Notes under the pieces: generated by a model
What the model saw: the letters and a program-made list of their open reading frames with translations, nothing else
Database searches by the model: none
What the model was told of the DNA's origin: nothing
Shown here: one piece after another, positions 1 to 11,439 of the stretch
Layout: each line of letters opens with the position of its first letter
Numbering within the stretch: position 1 is the first letter of the stretch
Position numbers and translations under genes: made by a program
DNA from: Monilinia fructicola
Lineage: Eukaryota; Ascomycota; Leotiomycetes; Helotiales; Sclerotiniaceae
Assembly (NCBI GenBank): GCA_008692225.1
Contig: VICG01000007.1
Location: 1,708,501-1,772,500, forward strand
DNA length: 64,000 nucleotides
Direction: 5' to 3'

Positions 1-1440
1 AACAGAGCTGACTCCCGCATTTTGGTCTGGCTTATTCCCAATTCCGCTCCAGTGAGACCCCACTTGCCGTTCTATAGCCTTCTGTCACCGCTCTTCTTGT
101 CCATGGGCACTCTAAGTTAATCACGAAATGTGTTTGCTCTACGTTGATGTTCTCTGACAGAGTAAACTATCTAACGATGCGTGTGGCCCATTGAATAGGT
201 CACGAGCTTCGATCTATATAAATATTTCGAAAGCATTCAGAATCCTGTTACCGGCTCCTGACAAGCAATTCAAATATGACGTTAAGGCATAGCTATTTAG
301 CACCTAAAGAGCATACGGATTTCAATGCTGTATTATATTGTAGCTGATTCCGACTCCTGACGAGCACTCTGAATGGCTTCACCCGGAGGTAAAAGGCAAA
401 ACGGGGAATAGTTTAAGAAGGTCCATATCGTGGAGGATGGGGAGCTGAGGCACCCATGGAGCTAACGAGTATATATATGGCTGCGCTCTCTTGTAGCTAG
501 CTCTTCTCTCGTCATACTTTACAACATCAATGAAGCCATTCGATGCCCTACACAGTTCTCCATTTCACTTCGTGACACTTGTTAGACACAGTTTTTTTGA
601 GTACTGGTTCTTTTTATATTTTTCTACTAAGGGCTTTAGCCCCTAATTAGTATACCTGAGCTAGAGTTATCCCTATTGATTTATTTATTTAATTGTAGAT
701 TCTATAAAGATATCAGATTTTTCGTGACGGTCGGGTCATTCTGGTATGACATCTCACAACAGCAGAAACGCCCACGATGTTGTGTCGGCTTTGCAATGTT
801 GGCGATGCGAATGGCAAAAGTAATGTAATTCATATAGACAATGGATCAGATAGTTTATAATGAAAGACAGCTAGGCTACAAGGCATGAATGATATCGTGA
901 TATTTATATTTTCACTCTACAAGGTATGTTTATTGTATAATCTCTATTCTACCAGTCATAATTAATCATATAGTTTCTGTTGTAAGATCTACGATAATTC
1001 AGCCAGTGCAGACGTCGCGAGCATCAAGAATGACTCTGCGGCGGCGGCGGATGACACGCTAATTATCACAACACTATCGTTATTGATTTTAAGTTGAATA
1101 CAAACATAGGTCAGAGTTATCTATACTCTATTAATCATACATTTATACATTCTCTTGAAGTCAAGTGATATATTTATATCGTTCGAATTCTATCTTTTGG
1201 GAAGAATTCTTTTTTTTCTCTGAGATGAAGAAAAAAACAATTACTTTTAGTTCAAAGTTCTCTACTCTACATCTCGCCATTTTATCACCCCGCTAATAGC
1301 ACTTATTTTATATCAAAACCAAGGATTTGGGAATGCTGATTAATTTTGCTAAAATTAAATAATTATCATTAAATTCATAGCTCTATCTATTTTATGATAC
1401 TAAACCTCAACCTCCCTACCATCTTTTCAATCCCCTTAAG
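1..1440. other. Intergenic, no gene seen
   Basis: I see no convincing coding sequence on either strand. The stretch is moderately AT-rich with many stops in all frames. A small CGG-repeat tract lies near 1038-1050. It borders a decayed transporter gene, so it may once have been its 3' flank. Confidence 0.5.
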
Positions 1441-2757
1441 TTATCTTCTAAACTTTTTTCCAACCCTTTTACTCGTTTCAATCCTTTTTCCAAATTTTAC
1501 CAATAACAACGGTATGGGAATGAAGACCAGCACACTAAAACAAAAACAGAATTTCCCAAAACCAGCCTCAGTTCTCCGTACAGAGGTGGCCGAGCCAATG
1601 AAAGCACCGTGCTCGCCACATTCCTTAACACTGTCATGGCCGCCATCGCGGATGCCGCATGTGCGTATATGTATCCACAAGATCTTCGACGCAAGCAAGA
1701 GTAGTAAGTACCAATTCAAAAGATATGACTGCGGTACCAATGATTGGTTCACGTATTGAATGTACTTTTGGGCTGTTCACTTGTGGAGGATGAGGAAGCC
1801 GATTGGGAAGACCATGCCGCCGAGAACCATGACTGGTAGTCTATATTCTAGCTTTATCTTTCCTTCAGCTGCAGGCCGAATCGCGCAGTTTTCTAAGATC
1901 ATCTGGCAGCAGATGTCTCCGAGCACCATGCCGACTCCTATCCCCATGAAGGTGAGTCTGACCGGACTTTGCGAGGCTCTGAACTGGGACTCGAAGACTT
2001 TGGTATTTTGCAAATCTCAAAGCGGCTGCTCGGAAAAATTTGCCTGTAGAAAGATCACTGGCATATTTGGATCGAAGTGCCATATTTTTCATTTCCTCTT
2101 TTAACCCTTCGTCTCTTTTTGAAGGATGGCTACTTAGTATGTCACCCTCAGGAATAAGAATCTTATTTGAACAACGCCGGTGGCAATCGTGATGATCCAA
2201 AACGTCCAGCACCATCCAGCAGGAGCGGTGAGATACCCTCCGATAGTTGGGCCAACAACGATATCTAACAGTGGAAAAACGTCAAGAAGTGATATAGCAC
2301 CTCCATGCTACTCTGGAGCAAACATGTCACCCACCGTCGCATTGCTAAGTATCGTAGACTCAACCATCATACCACTTGTGCATCGAAACGCAACAAGCAT
2401 GTTAGTATTGCTACTGTTCGCTCCTTCTCCAATCCACAAAATGAGGAAGAGAATGTTGGCTATATGGTATATATTCAATTTCCCATAAAGCTCAGCGAGA
2501 GTTGCCATGATCAAAGGACCGTGCAGCTGCATGAGTTGGCAAAACTTTTCGTTATCAGTTATTTCATGAGTTTTGTCGGTGTCCTGTTGGCACCACCGCG
2601 GAGATCCATTTCTGGGAAAGGAAGAAGCCCGAGGATTTTTCTTTTTGCCCGCAATTACTTCAAGAATCAGAATGACATTCGGCGCATTTTCCATAGGCCC
2701 GGTAATAGTAATGAGGCAAAAGCAAGAACAAATCCCCATGAATATGCGCAGTAGCAA
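1441..2757 (-). pseudogene. Decayed MFS (major facilitator) multidrug-type transporter
   Basis: Separate pieces in different frames each resemble consecutive parts of a fungal 12-14-helix MFS drug or polyamine transporter. The 5' piece (2308-2757) holds the loop 2-3 type motif GPLIMATLAELYG followed by a hydrophobic helix ending at GDMFAPE. An in-frame TAG near 2308 interrupts it. The same frame then continues with VGPTIGGYLTAPAGW before more stops. Later pieces carry a further MFS helix segment (LPVMVLGGMVFPIGF, 1777-2013) and a basic C-terminus (1441-1752). Stops and frame changes are too many to explain as introns, so I call it a pseudogene. It lies beside another degenerate gene and next to the decarboxylase cluster, so it could be a lost transporter of that cluster; that is only an inference. 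Confidence 0.7.
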
Positions 2758-2811
2758 AATTTCCTACTTCTGTTACTCTTCATACCTTTGTGTCATCAAT
2801 ATTTCACCAAA

Positions 2812-3654
2812 ATGTCTACATTCACCGTCTTCGAAGCCGCCACCCGCGTTGAAATAGACGCCGTCGCCCTCCTCGTTCAAAAGGCAAACCGAACACCATA
2901 CCCTCCTTTCGTCCATGTTCAGACACCATACGTCGCCGACAAACCGACCGCAACGAAACTATCACAACAATGGTTCTGGGAAAACCATGACCACAATACT
3001 GCAAGTCATTGGATTACTGTGCATCACAGCGAGATTAGCGAGTTAGTTGGTGCTGCCAATTGGCAAGTCAATAAGAAAAATGCTTTTACGACGTCTCCCC
3101 CAAAGATTGAGACGACCTGATGGTCTGAGGGAGACAAGGGAGAATTTGCAAATTACATCTTCAGACAGATGTTCTCCCACAGTTTATTTGGATGAGGAGA
3201 GAGCTGTATTAGTATGTGATATCGATATCCTCCTTTCTTTTCGAGTCTTTTTTGTATGGCAAATAGACAAAGTCACTAATCACTCAATCCTCTCAATCAG
3301 TCGTCAGTATCTTAACCACGCATTCCACCCACCATCGCAAAGGAGCCGGAAATCTCCTAATGCAGATTGGAGAGAAAAAGGCAAAAGGACTTAATCTAGA
3401 ATGTTGGAGCGAATTCGAAGCAGGAGGAGCGGGGCGGGAAGGGGCAAGATTCCTGCTCCAGAAATATGGGTGGAGACCTTTGCTTACATATGGTATTTAC
3501 TGAACGGAGGAAAACATGAGTGAATAGTGGCAGGAATTATGTCAAAAGTATCTGCCGCAGGAACAATACGCGACGTGGAAACCGAAAGGAGGTGTTTGGC
3601 CATGGCCCGCGGATGATACGGTTATGCCATGGGATTTGGCGGTGGAGGATTAAG
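2812..3654 (+). pseudogene. Degenerate GNAT-family N-acetyltransferase
   Basis: Translation from the ATG gives a GNAT-like N-terminus (LVQKANRTPYPPFVHVQTPY). An in-frame TGA at 3118 sits between two stretches that belong together (SPPKIETT and WSEGDKGEFANYIFRQM). A one-base frame change follows near 3167. The frame then reads SPTVYLDEERAVL up to an apparently intact intron (GTATGT at 3210 to TCAG near 3300). After it comes the acetyl-CoA-binding motif region LTTHSTHHRKGAGNLLMQ, which fits the GNAT consensus R/Q-x-x-G-x-G/A. The 3' end is uncertain; WPWPADDTVMPWDLAVED before TAA at 3652 could be the last exon. The TGA (a TGG-to-TGA type change) and the shift point to inactivation, although the shift alone could be a sequence error. 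Confidence 0.6.
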
Positions 3655-3773
3655 TATGAAGAATAGCTATTGTGCAGAAAACAAGTTTGTGATTAGGTAC
3701 GCCCAGTAGCTCTCATAAATTTAATAAGCGAATCAATTTCAAAAGAAATTCTATCTTTTTCAGGAAATTATCT

Positions 3774-3937
3774 GAGATGTGTATGTCGCGTGGACGTGGA
3801 CGTCCATCTAAGCTCATATGGATCTGTGGCGCAGGACGCCACAATTTTTCGGAAAATGTGCAAGTCCATCCGACGTTTAACCGAAAATTCCGAAGCCATA
3901 TAAGCTCAGATGGATGTCCGTGCGACCTACACGTCTC
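3774..3937. repeat. Foldback inverted repeat (hairpin-forming, MITE-like)
   Basis: The left arm (3774-3821) and right arm (3896-3937) are reverse complements, apart from a 6-bp GTGGAC duplication on the left and a few mismatches that are mostly transitions. The loop holds two further inverted pairs: TGTGGCG/CGCCACA around CAGGA (about 3825-3843), and AATTTTTCGG against CCGAAAATT (about 3843-3890). No clear target-site duplication is visible outside the arms. It lies between the GNAT relic and the flavin-reductase-like gene. It could be a foldback element or a hairpin RNA source. Confidence 0.7.
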
Positions 3938-3979
3938 ATACAAGAGGCTATCGAGAATTCTAGATTCGGGATACTCCAG

Positions 3980-4830
3980 TTAATCATCTACGGATCCCTC
4001 AGCCTTCTTCAGCTGCTCAAGATGTTCCTTCGCATTACTCGCTGCATTTCCTTCTAACCCATATGACATCTTTCCGAGGGGGGGCTTCATCTCGAATGTC
4101 TCTCTTACCACTGCATAGCTATAATAACCACATCTTGCAATAGGTTGAACCTTCTTCAAATCAACCATTCCATCCGTTAGAACCGTATCCGAGATGTGAA
4201 CCCCCACAACCTTGCCAATGATGATATCTACAGTACCCATAGGAGGGTTTCCTGGCAATCTCAAGGTGGAATGATACGTACATTCAAATCTGATGGGCGA
4301 TTCTTCAACCATAGGAACGACATGCTTTAGGTTTTCTGACGGGATCTTTGAGAGCCCAGCTTTCTCGAACTCGTCCACACCATATGCAACTTGCTCAGAA
4401 GTAATATTTACAGCTTCTCGGAGGTCCCAAGTGGATATATTCCACACGAATGAACCAGTCTGCTCGACGTTTATGGTAGTATCTTTTCGTACATTGACAT
4501 CGGTTTGATTTGCTGAGAACATCACATATGGAGGGTCGAAGGTCAGATTGTTGAATTGACTATGTCTTCTTAGCGTCTACTTCACAGAAATTCTCAAATT
4601 ATCTAGGACAAAGGATGAAGCAGCTGCTAATACAAATACGTACCTATACGGCGCAAGGTTATCTCTGCCATCCTGTGACCTAGTAGAGATCCAGCCAATA
4701 GGTCTGGGCACAACACAAGCCTGTGATTTCTGTCAGATAATTTCATATGGATGTGGATACTGGAGGCCCTTACTTTGAATGGATCCCGTGGAAGGTTGTG
4801 ATCAGTAACGCCGGGTTCGTAGAAAACCAT
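3980..4830 (-). CDS. Flavin reductase-like protein (FMN-binding split barrel, DIM6/NTAB type)
   Basis: Three exons join in phase: 4774-4830, 4644-4720 and 3980-4559. They give 237 residues, with donors GTAAGG and GTACGT. The product begins MVFYEPGVTDHNLPRDPFK and continues VPRPIGWISTRSQDG and FDPPYVMFSANQ. These are the hallmark segments of the FMN-binding split-barrel flavin reductase-like family, in which the PRPIGW and PYVMFS regions contact FMN. Length is normal for the family. Members bind FMN and reduce it, or serve as reductase partners; the exact activity cannot be read from sequence. It is divergently transcribed from the UbiD decarboxylase gene across about 510 bp. That placement suggests co-regulation and possibly supply of reduced FMN to the UbiX enzyme of the cluster (inference). 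Confidence 0.85.
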
Positions 4831-5344
4831 GATCAAGCAAATATCTTCTATACACAGATATGACTAAATGAGCTCGCAGTAGTAGTATTTTGATGATTGC
4901 ACTGAGTAAAAAGTGGGAGTATGATGGGATTGCTGGGATTTATATCGACCTCCGGCTGTTGATTTGCCTCCAGATCCGTTCAAATGATCAGAAGAGATAT
5001 TTCGTTAATGATCCCAGATCGACTGTACAGATCAAACTCTGTCAGAGAAATCAGAATGATCATTAATCTAGAATTGGAGATATTGCATCTACTCCTTTCT
5101 CTACTACATGACTGATAATGACTTACTCCGAGCGGTTATGGCGGGGTACTTGCTAGCTAGGATCATTGCCGGTAAAACCTTAAACGGTATGGGAATAACA
5201 TCCGTCCCGATGTCCTTTTCCGTCTTCTCCGAGCTCTTCCGAACCAGTCCGAAGTAAAGATGCCCCATCAATTCGGAGGTATATGCGATGGACCAAATCA
5301 CCTTAAGTTTGAAGATATAAAATAATTCAAACGTCACCAACAGT
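4831..5344. promoter_or_regulatory. Shared divergent promoter region (flavin reductase-like / UbiD)
   Basis: This is the only space between two divergently transcribed cluster genes, so it should hold both promoters. An everted CGG pair (CCGAGCGG, 5128-5135) is the kind of site Zn2Cys6 regulators can bind, and such a regulator is encoded in the same cluster. No function is shown by sequence alone. Confidence 0.4.
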
Positions 5345-6919
5345 ATGCGTCTTAACCAGTATCACAAGAACATCATTTCAAGATCAAAATGTCGAATTCA
5401 AAAGAGCTATCATCTTTCCCAGTCCAACCAGGACTTACCTCATATGAATTTCAGGTCTTTCGTCGAAGCCTTGAAGGAAGATGGGGATTTGGTGGAGATA
5501 AATGATGAGATTGATCCTTACCTGGAAGTTGGTGCCATCATTCGTAAGGTCTGTGAGACCAACGGACCAGCGCCCCTTTTCAACAACATGAAGGGGGCCA
5601 AAGATGGACTATGGAGAATTCTTGGTGCCCCAGCCTCTCTTCGCAGTAACCCAGAACAAACATATGGACGTGTCGCACGTCATCTTGGGTTACCACCTAC
5701 ATCCAACATGAAGGAGATTCTTGACAAGATGTTGTCCGCTGCCCACAAAGAACCCATCCCACCCAACGTCGTCCAAGATGGGCCAGTTAAAGAGAACAAA
5801 CTTTTTGGTGATGATTTTGATCTCGATAGTCTTCCATCTCCATGGCTTCACCAGGCTGATGGTGGAAAGTATGTTCAGACTTACGGTATGCACATTGTCC
5901 AAAGTCCAGATAAGTCATGGACGAATTGGTCCATTGCTCGAGCCATGGTTCACGACAAGAATCACTTGGCTGGGTTGGTCATTGAGCCTCAACACATCTG
6001 GCAAATCCATCAAATGTGGAAGAAAGAAAAGAAGGACGTACCATGGGCCTTGGCATTCGGCGTTCCCCCAGCTGCCATCATGGCCTCCAGCATGCCAATT
6101 CCTGATGGTGTCACAGAAGCAGGCTACATTGGTGCCATGACAGGCAATGCTCTCGATGTTGTCAAGTGCGAGACCAATGATCTCTATGTCCCTGCTAATG
6201 CTGAAATTGTGTTCGAGGGCACCCTATCCATAACCGAGACCGTCCCTGAAGGCCCATTTGGTGAAATGCACGGCTATGTATTCCCAGGAGACACCCATCA
6301 GTGGCCAAAATACAAAGTAAACGCCATAACCTACCGCAACAACGCCATCTTGCCAATCTCAAACTGCGGCCGCATCACCGACGAAACACATACCCTCATT
6401 GGATCTCTAGCGGCTGCAGAAATCCGCAGAATATGCCAAGAGGCCGGTCTACCCGTCACCGATGCATTTGCACCATTTGAGAGTCAAGTCACGTGGGTCG
6501 CTCTCAAAATCGACATTGTAAAGCTGGCTGCTATGAACATCACCCCCGCTGATTTCCGCAAAAAAATCGGTGATCTAGTCTTCTACCACAAAGCCGGCTT
6601 TACCATCCACCGCCTCATCCTCTGCGGTGCCGATATTGACGTCTATGACACGAAAGATATCCTCTACGCATTTTCCACACGATGTAAACCGGGCGTCGAC
6701 GAGACTTACTATCAAGAATGCAGAGGCTTCCCGCTTATTCCATATATGTCTCATGGAACGGATTCGCCGGTTAAAGGTGGAAAGGTTGTGAGTGATGCAT
6801 TGATGCCGTCGGAATATGCGAAGGGCGAGCAGGATTGGCAACAGGCGAGCTTCAAACATTCTTATCCTCAGGAGTTGCAGGATGAAGTTAATGAGAAATG
6901 GGCGAAATGGGGATTTTGA
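5345..6919 (+). CDS. fdc1: UbiD-family ferulic/cinnamic/sorbic acid decarboxylase
   Basis: A single 524-residue open frame aligns throughout with fungal Fdc1 enzymes, which use prenylated FMN to decarboxylate phenylacrylic acids and sorbate. The metal and cofactor site is intact: N194, R199 in [10 protein letters not shown]217 in EPQHIWQ and E258 in VTEAG. The catalytic glutamates E302 and E307 lie in [10 protein letters not shown]. These match N168, R173, H191, E233, E277 and E282 of the well-studied Aspergillus enzyme by motif. The usual N-terminus corresponds to about residue 31 ([15 protein letters not shown]). The first 30 residues are therefore unusual, and the true start may be downstream (M34) or follow an unseen intron. 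The enzyme needs the UbiX product encoded at 11.4 kb. It is probably cytosolic. Confidence 0.95.
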   Translation: MRLNQYHKNIISRSKCRIQKSYHLSQSNQDLPHMNFRSFVEALKEDGDLVEINDEIDPYLEVGAIIRKVCETNGPAPLFNNMKGAKDGLWRILGAPASLRSNPEQTYGRVARHLGLPPTSNMKEILDKMLSAAHKEPIPPNVVQDGPVKENKLFGDDFDLDSLPSPWLHQADGGKYVQTYGMHIVQSPDKSWTNWSIARAMVHDKNHLAGLVIEPQHIWQIHQMWKKEKKDVPWALAFGVPPAAIMASSMPIPDGVTEAGYIGAMTGNALDVVKCETNDLYVPANAEIVFEGTLSITETVPEGPFGEMHGYVFPGDTHQWPKYKVNAITYRNNAILPISNCGRITDETHTLIGSLAAAEIRRICQEAGLPVTDAFAPFESQVTWVALKIDIVKLAAMNITPADFRKKIGDLVFYHKAGFTIHRLILCGADIDVYDTKDILYAFSTRCKPGVDETYYQECRGFPLIPYMSHGTDSPVKGGKVVSDALMPSEYAKGEQDWQQASFKHSYPQELQDEVNEKWAKWGF

Positions 6920-7785
6920 TCGGAAAGTGAGGGAGTACAGTGTCTAGGCGTGAATTGTGTATTGGGATGTCTTTTGAGAATGGATAAAGGAAATCGATCA
7001 ATGATATATCAGTTGGATAATCGCTGCAGGCTGTTTGTTGATTTGGTGATTCAAATATCCTACCACGTTCGGATACGTTTCATAATATAGAATTGATATG
7101 ATACATAATAAATATCGAATGACGTTGGATTAGCATTGTGCCAACTACTTTACACCAATATTAACTAGGTAGCATTGACTGATGCAGACTGATGTAGATT
7201 ATATCGACGTAGACTAAAATATATAGTTCGTGCTTGTACATTCTTAGGGTTTAGAGCTCGTGATGCCTTTCATCAATATAACATATATCTGGATATCGGA
7301 TATTACTAAGCCCGTATATTCGCAAGTCTCTAGCACTTGTCTAATTTGTCCACTCAACTGCGCCACGTGAGTTTTTTTCCCTGTTAGACTGGCATTTGAC
7401 TTCTTACCAGATTTCCAAGTTGGCGTCCTGCTACATTATTACCTACGTTCCACATTGAGTTTTTTAGCCAAGTTCTACATCCATGGTTCAAATGACGATA
7501 TATTATAATCGCTATACATGGGTATAGACCCATCAATTGCATTCGGATCTGTGGTTGATCTCATCAGTGCGCTATTTTGTTTACTAAAGCTCTGTGGTAG
7601 GTACTAACCCCATATTATCGAATCAAGAGTGCCGAGTGGAGAAAACTCGTCCGTCAGTCCTTCATACCATACAGACTCAAAGGGAGTTGTGTCGTTCATA
7701 TTGGCACTTCTTTCTTGTCCGGAGTAGGCATGCTCTCTACTCTATTCAGAAACCGGTTTTGCATGCAAGAATTGAGGAGTACGAC
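6920..7785. other. Intergenic between convergent genes
   Basis: The 3' ends of the decarboxylase and the regulator gene face each other here. I see no coding sequence; the stretch is AT-rich and presumably holds both terminators. Confidence 0.5.
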
Positions 7786-9980
7786 TTACTGTGTATTGAC
7801 AGCTGGATTTGTCAGCCCCCCGCTAATTTGCGTATCATCTTTATCGTACTGATTGTATACCTTCCTAAGTGCAGCAATAGCCCTCGCATGTGGTGGAGAT
7901 AGTTCAGGATTAGCTTCATAGTCCACGCTAGTGGCCATTTCTTGCCCCCCCGAGAATATATCTAAGATCTTGCCTTGTAATTTCCGCACTTCTGGGTCTC
8001 TAGCTGTGCCACCCAGAAGACCCAAAAGTAGTGCCGAGCTCAAACCATTGTGGATAATGGACCATGACCTCGACGCCACAATACTCATCGAGTGAAGTTG
8101 GACAAATGCTCGCACACACTCAACAAGATTCTTGTAACATTTCTCGACCAATTGAGAATGAGTAGATGTTCGTGTTATAGAATCGCGGTTGCGTAATGCT
8201 GGACGACATAACCAAGCAATCACAAAAGATATGTGCAGGTTTAATATCGAAGTCTCGCAACGCTGCACAATGTTGAGTTGATGCAGTTCCCCATTCAGAC
8301 CAATGCTTTTCGATCGGATTTTGCTCGACACTTGACACATCTTCAAGTATGCCTGCCAAATTCGGCGACTCAGAATATTCCCATAGACTTGTACTGCGGA
8401 GCGTTCGATCACAGAGAAAGTGCATAGCTTCTGTATATGAGAGGTTATCCCTAAGATCCTCTGCGGCTGTGATTGGTCTTGAGACCGGAATTCTGTCAAA
8501 ACATAGTGATAGTAGAGAATCCTGCCATGCTAAGGAGAGCCTACTAGAAGTCAGAGAGCTATAACTATAAGAATGTGAATCTTACCACAGCTTCCTACTT
8601 GGTGAAGGGTCTTTGTGTTTCTGTGTATGTATGCCTAAGCTCTGTGCCATTCTAGCAGTTGTCCCCAAAAGCATCCACGCGCTTTCAGGCTTTGTATCGT
8701 TCTGGAGAACGTTTCCCAGGAGCAACAGTGTTTGAATACACAACAACGAAGGTCGTGTCAAGAAGTTTGCCATCCTAAGGCACTGAAAAGAGTATCGAAC
8801 TAGAGACAACGATCAAGTTAATTGCAGTATTGTGGTGATTCCGAGAGACTGACGGTAAAGTTGGGACTTTTCTTGAATCTGACTATTGGTGTGTTCAGAA
8901 TATCGTAGTCCAGAAGCCAATACGGCATAAAGAGATCCGAGCCATGCTACGGAGCGCCAATTTGAAGTATCAAGAAGGTTGTGCTCCCCCGAACCAGGCT
9001 CCTCATTTTGCCGGTCGCGATGTTCAAGGTAAGAACAAAGGCCGAGTTCAAAATCAGCCAGATCTGGAATTATGGGTGCGAAAGGATGGGAATGAAGACG
9101 ATGGCATTCGAATAGCCTGTGTGAATATTAGCATCAAAAAGTCTCAACACAACATGACGCATTTGTATAGTCTCGATTAACTTTGGAGTGGAGGATAGAT
9201 ATTAGGATAGACGATGGTAATCATCGATACCATCCAGTCTTGTGTTATGCGCCTTGGTTAAACCTAAACAAAAGCAAAGCCTCACCTGAAAACCTCAATA
9301 CTTGATGGTAGCGCTTGCCGTATATCTGCAGCAGCAGATTTTGGTGATGATCCGGATGGCTGGAAGAACGGGTAAGTTGATTTTGACCTCGTGCTACTAA
9401 GACCAAGCAGCGGCATAACTGCCGAATCAATCACCTCGGTAGTAGCAGTTTGAGGGGACTGGCCAGACTGAGCTTGATCTCGAAGGAAGTTAGGTACGGA
9501 ATTTATGCCAAGAAATGGTCGTCTATTTTCCGCTTGGGACAATTCGTCAACAGCGGTGCTGCCCTTCTCTGAAGACCCTCGGTCCACATTAATGACATTC
9601 GTTGAATTGGTCTGTCTGTTCGAAGCATTAATTGAGTCTGGTACGAGATCTGCACTAGAGACGATCAGAGGGGTGCTCAACTCTAAATTTCTCTGGGCGG
9701 TGACATGTTGAGAGATGGTCGTTTGCGAGGTTTGAGCCCCAGGATATGAAGCACTTTGTCTTCGTGTGGAGGCTTCGGGAGACGTGCCCTTCAGACTGGG
9801 CTCGTCGGAATATTTACATAGCTCTGGATAGCATCTGGTAGCACAATTCTTACACGGAGAAGCTTTATCGCACTTCACCTTCCTTGTTCGACAGGGATAA
9901 CAACTGGTTCTTGTACGCTTCTTACGTTGCCGTAAAAGCTTTCGGGTCTCTGCTTCAGAACGTGAATATATGTCTTCCAT
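7786..9980 (-). CDS. Zn2Cys6 transcription factor (SdrA-like position), one frameshift
   Basis: Four exons (9286-9980, 8854-9116, 8586-8799, 7786-8540) join in phase to about 642 codons. The start ATG at 9980 begins MEDIYSRSEAE. A basic stretch leads into a Zn2Cys6 binuclear cluster, CYPCRTRKVKCD followed by CKNCATRCYPELC. A fungal-specific transcription factor domain follows (WLGSLYAVLASG, FQCLRMANFL, LLGNVLQNDTKPESAWMLLG). In the last exon the frame changes near the CCCC run at 8289-8292. Dropping one base links HWSEW to ELHQLNIVQRCE and restores homology to the stop. The gene is otherwise intact, so I suspect a sequence error rather than decay. Lying between UbiD and UbiX genes, it matches the sorbate-decarboxylation regulator SdrA of Aspergillus by position, and would be expected to activate both. 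Confidence 0.85.
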
Positions 9981-11439
9981 TACGAATACGCATGCATTCT
10001 TTAATGTTGATGAAGTTGATAAGCAATCACTGATCGAGTTAATAGCATCAGACTCGAAATTTGCCAACAAGATAGTGGCATCACGTGCTGCAGTGGATTG
10101 CAGAGGTTTCACAACCCCTTCATCATCAATTAATTAGTTTTATAAGCATACAAGGTTCTGAAGTGTTAGGGCTGAATAATCAATACATGTTGGTATCGAC
10201 AAACAACATCAATACAGCGAAGATAAATTACTGTTAAATCCTGATTTAAGGAAACATTTGCAGCCCTGGAGGAGAGTTGATGATCTTAGTTCGTAGTTTC
10301 CGTGTCTTTCCTCACATAGAATAAGAATGTAAGCAGGAATCATTATGTAAATTATTATGAGAAGAAACTTGCCGTCTTACTTCTCGATAAGTCTTTCAAC
10401 CAATTCCCCTTCAAATATACCTACTATGCCAATGAAGGGCGTCCCAAGTCGAAAGCAAAAGTTACCGGTCCCGTCCACCGATTTGATACACATGAAAAAT
10501 TGATCAAAAGAATCTTTGCGCTCCATGTGAGTCTGCTGTGCAAAATAACATACATGCAGCTTTGGTTTGCTCTATAGCGTACTTTGCACCTTTGAGAGTG
10601 ATTACAATGAATCTTGCGAATGGGTGGTGGCTTTCTTGCAAGCAAAGTGCGGCGTGAACAGGACTATGAGCTATCGGTATGCTTCTCGATTCTTGCGTGG
10701 CATCCTTATATACCACAAAAATATACATGGGTGACGAAAGTTTGTTTTTTGATCATGAACACCTGGGGACTGAGGGTTGTTTGACAACTCAATAAGTTGC
10801 GAGAAACGGAAAAATTGCTGAAGCACATGGGCATGGTGGTAAGCAACATCTAGAATACTGCATTTCAGTTCCCCATCAATTCTCGAATATTTAGCAAAGT
10901 ACGGACTTTCGGTTTATATCGCGAAGAAAGCCATCTAAGACCCAAGAGGGCTGGCGATACTTGAACACCAGAAATGGTACGACTCGTATGAACTGTGGAT
11001 AAAGTATATGGGGTTTCACACGCCATCAGGGTTTAAGGTTCGGTGATTCAAGCCGATAGAGAGCTGGAGAGCATGACGGCAGAGGTAGGACAATTGCCGG
11101 GATGGTGCATGATAAAGAGTGGAGATGCACGAGAGAACGTATTGTCGACTTCGGATAAAGGTTCGGAAATGCGTCGGATCTGTTCGGAGGAATATTTAAC
11201 ACTCCATTGAGATGGTGTTTTCGGATTGAAAGGGCTTGCAAGTTAGACAGTGCATAACATAGGATTGTATATAATTCAATGTAGTTTCGTCCAGGCTAGA
11301 TATTTTTTGCTCAAATAATAAATTACGACATTCGTACAGCAATATAACTCCGTTGCAGCTTATCTTTAGTACAAGACCCCATACAGCCAGTTGAAAACTT
11401 CTTGCAAGCCACAAACACAAGATCAGTCTCTACACGCCT
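9981..11439. promoter_or_regulatory. Divergent intergenic region (regulator / UbiX)
   Basis: About 1.46 kb separates the regulator start from the UbiX start, long enough for two independent promoters. No supported coding sequence is present; short open frames here lack homology and codon bias. Confidence 0.35.

Noticed and set aside
5104..5340. 78-codon open frame antisense to the UbiD upstream region
   Set aside because: It lies in the shared promoter region, lacks homology and is probably spurious.
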